Assembly: GCA_023248735.1 (NCBI GenBank)
Contig: JAHFDY010000001.1
Coordinates: 1-52,934, forward strand
Length of the DNA: 52,934 nucleotides
Direction: 5' to 3'
Origin: Myxococcales bacterium
GTDB taxonomy: Bacteria > Myxococcota_A > Polyangia > Polyangiales > Polyangiaceae
The position numbers were made by a program, and so were the translations under genes. Shown here one piece after another: positions 18,313-25,435 of the stretch. The number at the start of each line of letters is the position of its first letter. The stretch's first letter is position 1. The notes below the pieces were generated by a model, which saw only the letters and a list, made by a program, of their open reading frames with translations, made no database searches and was not told the origin of the DNA.

Positions 18313-19080
18313 ATGACACGAGTGGATGCGCGCACCTTCGATTCGCTACGCCCGGTCGAGATGACCGTCGGATTTCATCGCCTTGCGGAAGGCTCTGTTC
18401 TCTACCGCGCGGGCGGGACGGTCGTCTTGTGCACCGCGTCCGTCGACGAATCGGTTCCGAAGTTCATGGACCCTACCGCTGGCCGAGGCTGGGTGACCGC
18501 GGAGTATCTCATGCACCCGCGCGCGAACCCAAAACGGCAGGAGCGCGATGGACGCGGACGCGCACCGAGTGGGCGAACTCAGGAGATTCAGCGACTCGTT
18601 GGCCGGGCTCTTCGCGCGGCGGTCGTTCTCGACAAGCTGGGTGCGCGCACAATCACGATCGATTGCGACGTGCTCGAGGCCGACGGCGGTACACGGACTG
18701 CGTCGATCACAGGCGGCTTCGTGGCTCTGGCGATCGCGCTCGACAAGATTACGCAGCGCAAGTTGCTCACGGTTCCGGTTCTCCGCGCGCCGGTGGCAGC
18801 GGTCAGCGCTGGCATTATGGAGAGCGGCGAGCAGCTGCTCGATCTTTGTTACATCGAGGACTCGAGAGCGGAGGTCGACTTCAACGTTGTCGCAACGGCG
18901 CGAGGCGACGTGATCGAGTTGCAAGGCACCGCCGAAGGTGCGCCGGTGCCCCGCAAGCAAATCGACACGCTGGTCGACCTATGCCTTAGGGGCATCACCC
19001 TTCTCACCGAGCGACAAAAGGCTGCGCTCTCCGCGGCCAACGTAAACCTTGATGCCCTTGTCGTGGGCACAGGACGCTAG
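18313..19080 (+). CDS. rph: Ribonuclease PH
   Basis: 255 residues from ATG 18313, ten bases after the kinase stop. RNase PH is a phosphorolytic 3'-5' exoribonuclease that trims tRNA and other RNA 3' ends as a hexameric ring. The family signatures are clear: RPVEMTVGFHRLAEGS at the N-terminus, GRTQEIQRLVGRALRA (phosphate/RNA binding) and DCDVLEADGGTRTASITGG. Length is normal for the family (about 240-260). It is directly followed by rdgB, an arrangement seen in many bacteria, and both are probably read from the same transcript. Confidence 0.96.
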   Translation: MTRVDARTFDSLRPVEMTVGFHRLAEGSVLYRAGGTVVLCTASVDESVPKFMDPTAGRGWVTAEYLMHPRANPKRQERDGRGRAPSGRTQEIQRLVGRALRAAVVLDKLGARTITIDCDVLEADGGTRTASITGGFVALAIALDKITQRKLLTVPVLRAPVAAVSAGIMESGEQLLDLCYIEDSRAEVDFNVVATARGDVIELQGTAEGAPVPRKQIDTLVDLCLRGITLLTERQKAALSAANVNLDALVVGTGR

Positions 19081-19085
19081 GGCGA

Positions 19086-19712
19086 ATGGTGCGGGCAATT
19101 ATCTTCGCGACGAAAAATGCGGGCAAGCTGCGCGAACTTCGTTACTTGTGCGAGCCGTTCGGAGTCGAAGTGCTCGGTCTAGTCGATCTTGAGGGTGCGC
19201 CCGACGTCGTTGAGGACGGCGCAACGTTTGAAGAAAACGCGCTCAAGAAGGCGCGAGCGATTGCTTCATGGTCAAATAAATTGACGATAGCTGATGACTC
19301 AGGTCTCGAGATCGATGCGCTCGGCAAGAGACCTGGCGTGCACTCTGCGCGGTTTGCCGGCGAACACGGAAACGACGGAGCCAACATCGAGCGCGTGTTC
19401 GCCGAACTTCAGCCGTTCACGAGGCCGGTAAGAGGCTTTACGGCTCGGTTTCGTTGCGTGCTTGCCATGATCGATCCCACATGCGGAGCGGAACACGTGA
19501 CTTCGGGAACGTGTGAAGGCGAGATAGCCCTGGAGCCACGTGGAAGTAACGGTTTTGGGTACGATCCGATTTTCATCGTGAAGGAAGCCGCGACGGCCCT
19601 GCATGATCGCACGATGGCGGAGCTCTCCGCGGACGAGAAGGCCGCTGTGGGTCATCGCGGCAAGGCCTTGCGTGCGATGATGACGACGCTAGAGGCGTGG
19701 CTTCGATCATAA
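19086..19712 (+). CDS. rdgB: XTP/dITP pyrophosphatase (RdgB/HAM1)
   Basis: 208 residues, starting five bases after the rph stop with TAGGG upstream. RdgB hydrolyses dITP, XTP and related non-canonical nucleotides to monophosphates, keeping deaminated purines out of DNA. Signatures: ATKNAGKLRELR (family SxNxxKxxE loop), FEENALKKARA, ADDSGLEIDAL with its metal-binding Asp pair, PGVHSARFAG and GSNGFGYDPIF. The length of about 200 fits. Cytoplasmic. Confidence 0.95.
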   Translation: MVRAIIFATKNAGKLRELRYLCEPFGVEVLGLVDLEGAPDVVEDGATFEENALKKARAIASWSNKLTIADDSGLEIDALGKRPGVHSARFAGEHGNDGANIERVFAELQPFTRPVRGFTARFRCVLAMIDPTCGAEHVTSGTCEGEIALEPRGSNGFGYDPIFIVKEAATALHDRTMAELSADEKAAVGHRGKALRAMMTTLEAWLRS

Positions 19713-19753
19713 CGGTTCGACAAACGTGCGAGGCGGCCCTATACGGCGAAGCG

Positions 19754-20068
19754 ATGGGCAAGACGCCTTGGAAGTCTGTGGGACGCTACGGAACGGTGGG
19801 CATCGAGCTCGTTCTGTCGGTTCTCATTGGCCTTTTTGGTGGTCAGTACCTCGACGTACGCTTCGGCACGAAGTGGATCTGGATGGTCGGTTTCATCACC
19901 GGCATCTACGCGGGCTTTCGTGGGCTTCTCAAGACGGCCGCCAAGATGAGTCGCGACATTGAGGAGGCGGAGGCCATTGATCGCGGTAAGGAAATTTACC
20001 ACGAGGAATATCTTGCCATCGCGAAGAAGGGCGAACCCGTAAAGGACGTTGACAATGGGAAGCTCTGA
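19754..20068 (+). CDS. atpZ: ATP synthase accessory protein AtpZ (AtpI-like, two membrane helices)
   Basis: 104 residues from ATG 19754. Two membrane helices are evident (about 15-33 and 39-58): GTVGIELVLSVLIGLFGGQYLD, then WMVGFITGIYAGF, with the GxxxGxxxD pattern typical of AtpZ/AtpI proteins. These are encoded at the head of F-type ATP synthase operons and are linked to c-ring assembly or Mg2+ handling. The C-terminal 40 residues are charged and cytoplasmic. Its stop overlaps the start of the next gene by 14 bases, indicating coupling. The upstream neighbour rdgB ends 41 bases before. Confidence 0.8.
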   Translation: MGKTPWKSVGRYGTVGIELVLSVLIGLFGGQYLDVRFGTKWIWMVGFITGIYAGFRGLLKTAAKMSRDIEEAEAIDRGKEIYHEEYLAIAKKGEPVKDVDNGKL

Positions 20069-20492
20069 ATCTCGAAAACCAAGTCAAGATCGCCGGCTTC
20101 AGATCGCGATGGGGACCGTCGCGGGGATTGGGCTTGCACTTGCTATCGGGTGCTTCTTGTTTTTCGGAACGAAGTTCGCACTCTCGGTAACCCTCATGAC
20201 CACCTTGAGCGTGACCAACCTCTGGGTCCTTACGAAAATCGTGAGCGTGCTGGTTCCGATCGAAGGACAGCTTGGGTCCCGAAGCGGACTTGCCTGGGGA
20301 CTACTCGGAATCGTCAAGCTCTTTGTCTACCTCGCGGTGATCTACGCCCTTCTTGCGCGAGGCCTCGTCGAGGGGCTGGGCCTTGTGATAGGACTCGTGT
20401 CGTTGCCCGTTGGGCTTGCCATCGGGTCGTTGGTAAGCGATACCGCCGTCCCCTCGCAGAGCGGGAAACCGAGAGCATCTGACCATGCCTGA
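20055..20492 (+). CDS. atpI: ATP synthase I-like membrane protein
   Basis: 145 residues from ATG 20055, inside the end of atpZ; a TTG at 20049 is an alternative. Four membrane helices are likely (about 20-40, 44-62, 80-100, 102-122), the pattern of the AtpI/ATP-synt_I family (TKFALSVTLMTTLSVTNLWVLTKIV). Its role is presumably in assembly of the rotor with AtpZ. It overlaps atpB by 8 bases, so all four membrane genes form one tightly packed operon. Family assignment by topology and context; sequence conservation in this family is low. Confidence 0.7.
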   Translation: MGSSESRKPSQDRRLQIAMGTVAGIGLALAIGCFLFFGTKFALSVTLMTTLSVTNLWVLTKIVSVLVPIEGQLGSRSGLAWGLLGIVKLFVYLAVIYALLARGLVEGLGLVIGLVSLPVGLAIGSLVSDTAVPSQSGKPRASDHA

Positions 20493-21270
20493 ACACACCA
20501 CGTTCTTTAGCTACCTGATCGCCACGCTGGGCCTCGGCAAGCACTTCGACGGCCCGTCAATTCTCTTTCACGAAAAGATGCATGGGATCGGTGCAGCGGA
20601 ACCGATCGTTGCAAGCGTGTTTGTGATCCTGCTCATCTTGGCGTTGGCCGCAATCGCGCGCAGCCAAATCGTTGACTACGATAAGTCGGTTTTGCCCGAT
20701 GAAAAGCTGAGCGTCCGCACGTTTTTTGAAATCCTCATCGGTTATTTTTACGGCTTGATGAAGGACATGATGGGGCCGAAAAAGGCCAAAGAGTTCTTCC
20801 CGGTGGTCGGCACGTGCGCGTGCTTTATCTTGTTCTCGAATTTTCTCGGTTTCATTCCGGGATTCTCGCCGCCGACGTCGTCGTGGAGCGTTACGGCTGC
20901 TTGCGCGATCGTGGTTGCGGTTCTCTATAATTTCTACGGAATTAAGGAGAACGGGCTCGGGTACGTGAAGCACTTACTGGGTCCTTCGCTGCCGCTCGCG
21001 CTCATCATTTTTCCAATCGAGCTTGCGACCGTCCTCATTCTCCGCCCAGCGACGCTGTCGGTTCGTCTCATGCTGAACATGTCGGTCGACCACATCTTGG
21101 TCAGCGTCATGCTCAGCATTTGTGCACTGTTCTTGCCGCTGCCCATCATGATCCTGGGGACGCTCGTCGCGATCGTTCAGGTACTTGTATTTTGCTTGCT
21201 TTCGTCGGTCTACATCGCGCTCGCGACCGAGCACGAAGAGCATGGCGACGGACACGCGCATGGTCACTAA
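20485..21270 (+). CDS. atpB: F-type ATP synthase subunit a
   Basis: 261 residues. Subunit a forms the proton half-channels next to the c ring. The functional core is present: [17 protein letters not shown] contains the essential Arg (E. coli Arg210 position), followed by Gln in the last helix ([20 protein letters not shown]). Upstream lies the [16 protein letters not shown] stretch typical of the family. An N-terminal ~40 residues and a His-rich tail ([13 protein letters not shown]) extend beyond the core. The tail could bind metal but may be neutral. The start overlaps atpI by 8 bases. Inner membrane. Confidence 0.95.
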   Translation: MPEHTTFFSYLIATLGLGKHFDGPSILFHEKMHGIGAAEPIVASVFVILLILALAAIARSQIVDYDKSVLPDEKLSVRTFFEILIGYFYGLMKDMMGPKKAKEFFPVVGTCACFILFSNFLGFIPGFSPPTSSWSVTAACAIVVAVLYNFYGIKENGLGYVKHLLGPSLPLALIIFPIELATVLILRPATLSVRLMLNMSVDHILVSVMLSICALFLPLPIMILGTLVAIVQVLVFCLLSSVYIALATEHEEHGDGHAHGH

Positions 21271-21404
21271 TTGCGCGACATTTTTTTCCCTGGTCACCCC
21301 AAACGAAACGGATTACTAGCCCAGCCCACAAGCTTTCGCACACGCGGGTTGCCGATGCGCGCCCCGGTGAGCCGCTAGACAAATTCAAGGAGCCTCAAGA
21401 GACC

Positions 21405-21743
21405 ATGAAGAAGCACATTCCCGCGGCCGTTGCATTTGCAGCCACCTTCTTGTTTCCCGCTCTCGCATTTGCGCAAGAGAAAGCAGCAGCAAACCAGTTT
21501 GACGTCAAAGCAATGGCGGCTCTCGGGGCGGGCATTGCAATGGGCGTCGGTGTGCTCGGTGGCGCGCTCGGTCAGGGCCGCGCGGCGAGTGCAGCGCTCG
21601 AGGGCATCGCGCGAAACCCGGGCGCCGCAGCAAAGATTCAAACGCCAATGATTCTCGGGCTCGCGCTCATCGAGTCGCTGGTCCTTCTCGCATTCGTCGT
21701 CGCGTTCGTGAGCCTAGGCGGGATCGCAAAGCTCACGCCCTGA
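21405..21743 (+). CDS. atpE: F-type ATP synthase subunit c (with signal peptide)
   Basis: 112 residues from ATG 21405, with CAAGGAG twelve bases upstream. Residues 1-23 form a signal-peptide-like segment ending ALAFA before Gln24. The rest is the two-helix hairpin: [18 protein letters not shown], loop ARNPGA, and [18 protein letters not shown]. The ion-binding glutamate is Glu90, with Gln57 33 residues before it, the same spacing as Gln32-Glu65 in Ilyobacter. Ser91 follows the Glu as in Na+-type rings, but the Thr67 and Tyr70 positions are Leu92 and Leu95. H+ is more likely, but the site is mixed. It is separated from atpB by 134 bases and followed by a terminator. Confidence 0.95.
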   Translation: MKKHIPAAVAFAATFLFPALAFAQEKAAANQFDVKAMAALGAGIAMGVGVLGGALGQGRAASAALEGIARNPGAAAKIQTPMILGLALIESLVLLAFVVAFVSLGGIAKLTP

Positions 21744-21765
21744 GGGCCTGCGTTCGTTGATGATT

Positions 21766-21800
21766 GGCGCCCGGCTTTGGCCTGGCGCCTTTTCTTGTTT
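21766..21800 (+). terminator. Intrinsic terminator after atpE
   Basis: GGCGCCCGGC (21766-21775) pairs with GCCTGGCGCC (21780-21789) around a TTTG loop with one internal mismatch, followed directly by TTTTCTTGTTT. This is a textbook Rho-independent terminator on the plus strand, 23 bases after the atpE stop. It ends the rph/rdgB/atp transcript and shows that no b, delta, alpha, gamma, beta or epsilon genes follow in the operon. Confidence 0.85.
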
Positions 21801-21812
21801 ATGGTGACGGAC

Positions 21813-22091
21813 ATGCGTGTGCTGATTGTGCTTGGCTCGCGCGAGTTTTCCGAAATGTGGACGCACGTGGTTGTCAGTGAAGTTGACGATGCGGAGGTTC
21901 GGTCGTGTTCGACGTCAGCACTCGATCGGGTGCTCGTGACCTTCGTGCCCGATCTGGTGATCGTGCCGGACGAACTGCATGGCGAGCAGAGCGCGGCGCT
22001 GCGGGCTCTTGCGGCGCGCGTGGTCGAAGTCGGACGCGACGAGGCGTACGCGCAGGCACGGGAGCGACTCGTCAGGGCGCTCTGTCCGTAG
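21813..22091 (+). CDS. Small receiver-like protein (degenerate)
   Basis: 92 residues from ATG 21813 (ATG 21801 possible but at the edge of the terminator T-tract). The sequence MRVLIVLGSREFSEM..., ALDRVLVTFVPDLVIVPDEL resembles the first half of a CheY-like receiver: beta1, helix, and the strand PDLVIV that normally leads to the phosphorylated Asp. The acidic pair after beta1 is missing and the Asp is displaced by one residue, so phosphorylation is unlikely. The C-terminal half is shorter than a full receiver. This may be an atypical receiver or an unrelated small alpha/beta protein. A promoter inside or after the terminator would be needed. Confidence 0.45.
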   Translation: MRVLIVLGSREFSEMWTHVVVSEVDDAEVRSCSTSALDRVLVTFVPDLVIVPDELHGEQSAALRALAARVVEVGRDEAYAQARERLVRALCP

Positions 22092-22427
22092 ACGGCGCGC
22101 GGTCGTCCGTAACGGAGACTCGGTGTGGGCTTGCCGGTGTTTTCTACCGGCACGGCGATTGCTGTAGTGGAGCAAGCGCGCGCAGTTTCTGGGAAGTGAA
22201 TACGGGACGAGTGGACGGGCGGGACTTATCGACGGGGCGTGGTGAAGCCAACACCAAATTGATGGGTGCGTCGCTAAACCTGACTCGCAATAAAATGGCT
22301 CTTTTCGGATCGCGAGACACATCGTTTTCAACCGGCAGGGAGATCCCGGGAAGGAATGATCAGCGTCGCTACCGGGAAGCGAGTCCGCGCACCGGTGCGC
22401 CAGGAGCATCTCACCGCATCGCGTCGG
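22092..22427. other. Intergenic region with small inverted repeats, no gene seen
   Basis: These 336 bases lie between a plus-strand small gene and the 3' end of the UbiB-like gene. A hairpin TGCCGGT/ACCGGCA with a 7-nt loop lies at 22132-22152, enclosed by GCTTGC (22129-22134) and GCAAGC (22172-22177), and a 14-bp perfect palindrome lies at 22387-22400. None has a U-tract, so neither strand shows a clear intrinsic terminator. A small structured RNA is possible but unsupported. Open frames here have no protein-like composition. Confidence 0.35.
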
Positions 22428-24155
22428 TCACCGCTCTCCCCGAATCGCGCGGCGCGCCTCACCCGCAAGGTGTACGGACCACACGAACGCGCCCAACGCG
22501 AGAATCCAGTACCCAATCGTCGGCCGTGTCGATTGCACGAGGAACGCGCCGGACAAGAGACTCGCGCTGATCACGAGTCCCGCGAATACGCGGCGTCCCA
22601 ATCGGTCGGCCGCCTTGGGAAGATTCGGATTTGGGGTCGAAATTTCGATCCTCCCATGCCGAATATCGTCAAGGACTTCGCGCGCCTGAATCGGCAAATC
22701 GTAACTGACGCGCGACATTTGCTCGATGGCACGCCAAAGTTCGTTGCCCAAACGCTGTGGCGAAAAACGCTTCCGCAAAATCGCGGTGAAGTGCGGCGTC
22801 GCTTCGCTGAACACGTCGAGGTCGGGGTAAACTTCCTTGCCTACTCCCTCAACGGTCATCAGTGCCTTGCCCACCAGCATGTAGTCCGTAGGGATCTCGA
22901 TGCCATACTTGGTGCCGGCTTGCACGAGATCGCGGACCATCCCGGAAAGCGAAATTTCCTTGAGCGGACGGCCTAGATACTTCTCCGCGAGCATCGCGGC
23001 CTCGGCTCGGTACTCGCGCATGTCAAACTTCTTCGTCGCCTTGCCAATCTGGAGGAGCGCGTCTGCAACTGCGTAAGAATCTTGGCGAGCTGCGGCGACC
23101 ATGAGGTCGACGGATCGATCGCGTAACTCTGGACTCAGCCGACCCACCATACCGACATCGATGAGACCAATAACAGGCGCTTCGTTCGTGCCCATGATGA
23201 TCACGTTCCCGGGATGAGGATCGGCGTGAAAGAAGCCGTCCTCGTAAATCATCTTGATGAGCAGGGCGAGCATACGCTTGGCTATCTTCTGACCGTTTGC
23301 ACCATCTGCAAGCGCTCGGTCGAGTTTTTTTCCATCGAAAAACTCTTGGGTCAAGACGTGTTTCGAGCTCGTTTGTTTGTAGATTTTTGGGAACTTGACG
23401 TCCGCAATTTGCGAGAAATTTCGACTGAAGCGCTCCGCGTTGTCGGCCTCTGTAAGAAAGTCGATCTCGGTATTGATCGAGCGATCGAACTGATGGACGA
23501 GGCCAGTTGGCGAGTAGATACGACTCTCCGGAATCGCGCGCTCGATCGCAGCCGCCATGATGTGGAGCAACTCAACGTCGCGCGCAATGATCGACCCCAC
23601 ATTGGGGCGTTGCACTTTGACCACGACATCGACATCGCCGTCGTCGGTCGTGAGTGTCGCACGGTGCACCTGACCGATCGAAGCGGTCGCAAGCGGATTT
23701 GCGTCAAAATTCTTGAACAGGTCCTCGATGCGGCCACCGAGACTTGTTTCGATGACGCCGCGCACCTCGCCAAACGGGACGGGCGGCACGTTGTCCTGAA
23801 GCTTCTTCAACTCGACGATGACGTCTGCTGGAAACAGATCAGTGCGCGTCGATGCGATCTGTCCCAACTTGATGAAGGACGGACCTAGATCTTGAATGGC
23901 GAGCCGCACGCGTTCGGCGAACGACATGCGTGTTCGCTCGACCTCCCCGCTCTGCTGCTCCTCGAACGGAACAACAATCGACGCGCCCTCTTCGGGCGAA
24001 GGAGGCGGGAGGGAGACCATGCCCTCCCTCTTGGGACCCTTGAGCCGACCGAGTCCCGCGCGCGAGACAATCTCACCGAAACCGTGACGAACGAGCACGC
24101 CAACAATCTCACGCAAGCGATTGAGATCGCGGACTGCTGAAAGCATGCTGACCAT
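22428..24155 (-). CDS. UbiB/ABC1/AarF-family atypical kinase
   Basis: 575 residues from ATG 24155. ABC1/UbiB proteins have a protein-kinase-like fold with ATPase activity and support ubiquinone/isoprenoid-lipid metabolism at the membrane. Signatures: the KxGQ motif in FIKLGQIASTR (96-99), the Ala-rich loop PLATASIGQVHRA, the catalytic/metal segments FFHADPHPGN and LIDVGMVG, and two C-terminal membrane helices (about 525-565). The length matches the family. It is last in a minus-strand set with an L,D-transpeptidase gene 44 bases upstream, which suggests an envelope-related operon. UbiB itself is not certain, because many bacteria carry several paralogues. Confidence 0.92.
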   Translation of the reverse strand: MVSMLSAVRDLNRLREIVGVLVRHGFGEIVSRAGLGRLKGPKREGMVSLPPPSPEEGASIVVPFEEQQSGEVERTRMSFAERVRLAIQDLGPSFIKLGQIASTRTDLFPADVIVELKKLQDNVPPVPFGEVRGVIETSLGGRIEDLFKNFDANPLATASIGQVHRATLTTDDGDVDVVVKVQRPNVGSIIARDVELLHIMAAAIERAIPESRIYSPTGLVHQFDRSINTEIDFLTEADNAERFSRNFSQIADVKFPKIYKQTSSKHVLTQEFFDGKKLDRALADGANGQKIAKRMLALLIKMIYEDGFFHADPHPGNVIIMGTNEAPVIGLIDVGMVGRLSPELRDRSVDLMVAAARQDSYAVADALLQIGKATKKFDMREYRAEAAMLAEKYLGRPLKEISLSGMVRDLVQAGTKYGIEIPTDYMLVGKALMTVEGVGKEVYPDLDVFSEATPHFTAILRKRFSPQRLGNELWRAIEQMSRVSYDLPIQAREVLDDIRHGRIEISTPNPNLPKAADRLGRRVFAGLVISASLLSGAFLVQSTRPTIGYWILALGAFVWSVHLAGEARRAIRGER

Positions 24156-24199
24156 GGGCTGGACGGATTATTCACTAAGCGCGTACACAACGCGAGTGA

Positions 24200-25435
24200 T
24201 CATCGGACCACCACGAGTGTGGCGGGATCGCGTGCTGTCGGGTAGACGGCACGCCACGCTCTGGGCAACACGGGCAACGTAAAGTCGAAAAGCGCCTTTG
24301 CATCGAGCGGTGAGAGGTTCACGCAACCATGACTTCGCTTCTTGCCGAAATCACGATGCCAGTACGCTGCATGCAATGCGATGTCCTTGCTGAAGAACTG
24401 CACATAAGGAACCTCGTCCATCGAGTAGTGCTTAGCCACGTCCTCGCGTTCGACATTGTCCATCGTGGAAGAACGAATTTTCACCCAAATTCGAAATGTT
24501 CCCTTCTTCGTTACGTTTCCCGGAGTGCCGCGGCCGCTGGAGACGAGCGTCGCGTAAACGGGTCTCTCGCCTTCGTATGCCACAAGCGTTTGGCTCGCTA
24601 GGTTGACGTCGATCCAACGTTCGCGTGCAACGGCGATCTCCTTTGGCGGGGACGCAAGTTCAGGTATCGCGAGGTCTTCGGCGCGAATCCACTCGTCATC
24701 GTCGCTGATGCGAATCCAGCCTTTCGCGCCTACTTTTTCGGATTCACGCACATCAACGCGCACTTGTCGCAATAGGGTTGCCTTCGCCTTGCGCGGCTTG
24801 CCGGAGTAGACCGTCGCTTGGGGCACGATGACCCACCCAATGCGAAGAGCGCCAGCGACCGTTTCGCCATGAAACGCGGAAGGGCGCGCAGGTGAAACCT
24901 CACGGAGCGAAACCCAATGACCACTTGGCGTTTGCGCCCAACCACTTTGCGAAACGTCGAGCACAGTTGCGACACTCCAACCCGCATCGAGTTCGCGGGC
25001 CGTTGCACTGTCGACGCTCGGGCGCGTGTAGATGATTGCGCCACTCGCGCCTGCAAAAAAGTACCGATAAGGGAGGGCGTTATCGTCAAGCATCTGAACC
25101 GAATCCGAGGGTGGGGCTTGCGACCAGTCAACATTCTCTCCGCAAACCCAAGCGTATGGGCCGATTTCGATCCAACGCGAACGACAGCCTGACGCAGAGA
25201 TCGCACCGTAGATAGGCAAGTTGACGAACGGAAGGGAGAGCCCACGTCGGGGAGCGCCGATCGCCGGCCTCTCGTGCACGTAGACATCGCCCTTCTGAGG
25301 CAAGATCGAGCGAGTCTCGTCCCCGACCGGAATTCCACCGGGATCAGACCACGGAGGCAGGCGATCGTCGGCGCCCGCCGAAAGCGACAGCGTTGCAGCG
25401 ATCCCCAGAGCGCATGCCGATGCGCGCGCGCTCAT
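24200..25435 (-). CDS. L,D-transpeptidase (YkuD family), exported
   Basis: 411 residues. An N-terminal signal peptide (to about residue 22, ALGIAATLSLSAGA) directs it to the periplasm. The middle ~200 residues contain SH3-like strands (GDVYVHERPAIG, GWSVATVLDVSQSGW, KGWIRISDDDEWIR), fitting peptidoglycan binding. The C-terminal YkuD domain has the catalytic HAAYWHRDFGKKRSHGCVNL with Cys371. Such enzymes form 3-3 cross-links in peptidoglycan or attach lipoproteins to it. Its start overlaps the sensor-kinase stop by 4 bp (25432-25435), so the histidine kinase and transpeptidase are co-translated. Confidence 0.92.
   Translation of the reverse strand: MSARASACALGIAATLSLSAGADDRLPPWSDPGGIPVGDETRSILPQKGDVYVHERPAIGAPRRGLSLPFVNLPIYGAISASGCRSRWIEIGPYAWVCGENVDWSQAPPSDSVQMLDDNALPYRYFFAGASGAIIYTRPSVDSATARELDAGWSVATVLDVSQSGWAQTPSGHWVSLREVSPARPSAFHGETVAGALRIGWVIVPQATVYSGKPRKAKATLLRQVRVDVRESEKVGAKGWIRISDDDEWIRAEDLAIPELASPPKEIAVARERWIDVNLASQTLVAYEGERPVYATLVSSGRGTPGNVTKKGTFRIWVKIRSSTMDNVEREDVAKHYSMDEVPYVQFFSKDIALHAAYWHRDFGKKRSHGCVNLSPLDAKALFDFTLPVLPRAWRAVYPTARDPATLVVVR

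Noticed and set aside
22387-22400. 14-bp perfect palindrome as a terminator or operator
   Set aside because: It has no loop or U-tract and lies downstream of the UbiB-like gene with no promoter visible; short GC palindromes are frequent in DNA of this composition.
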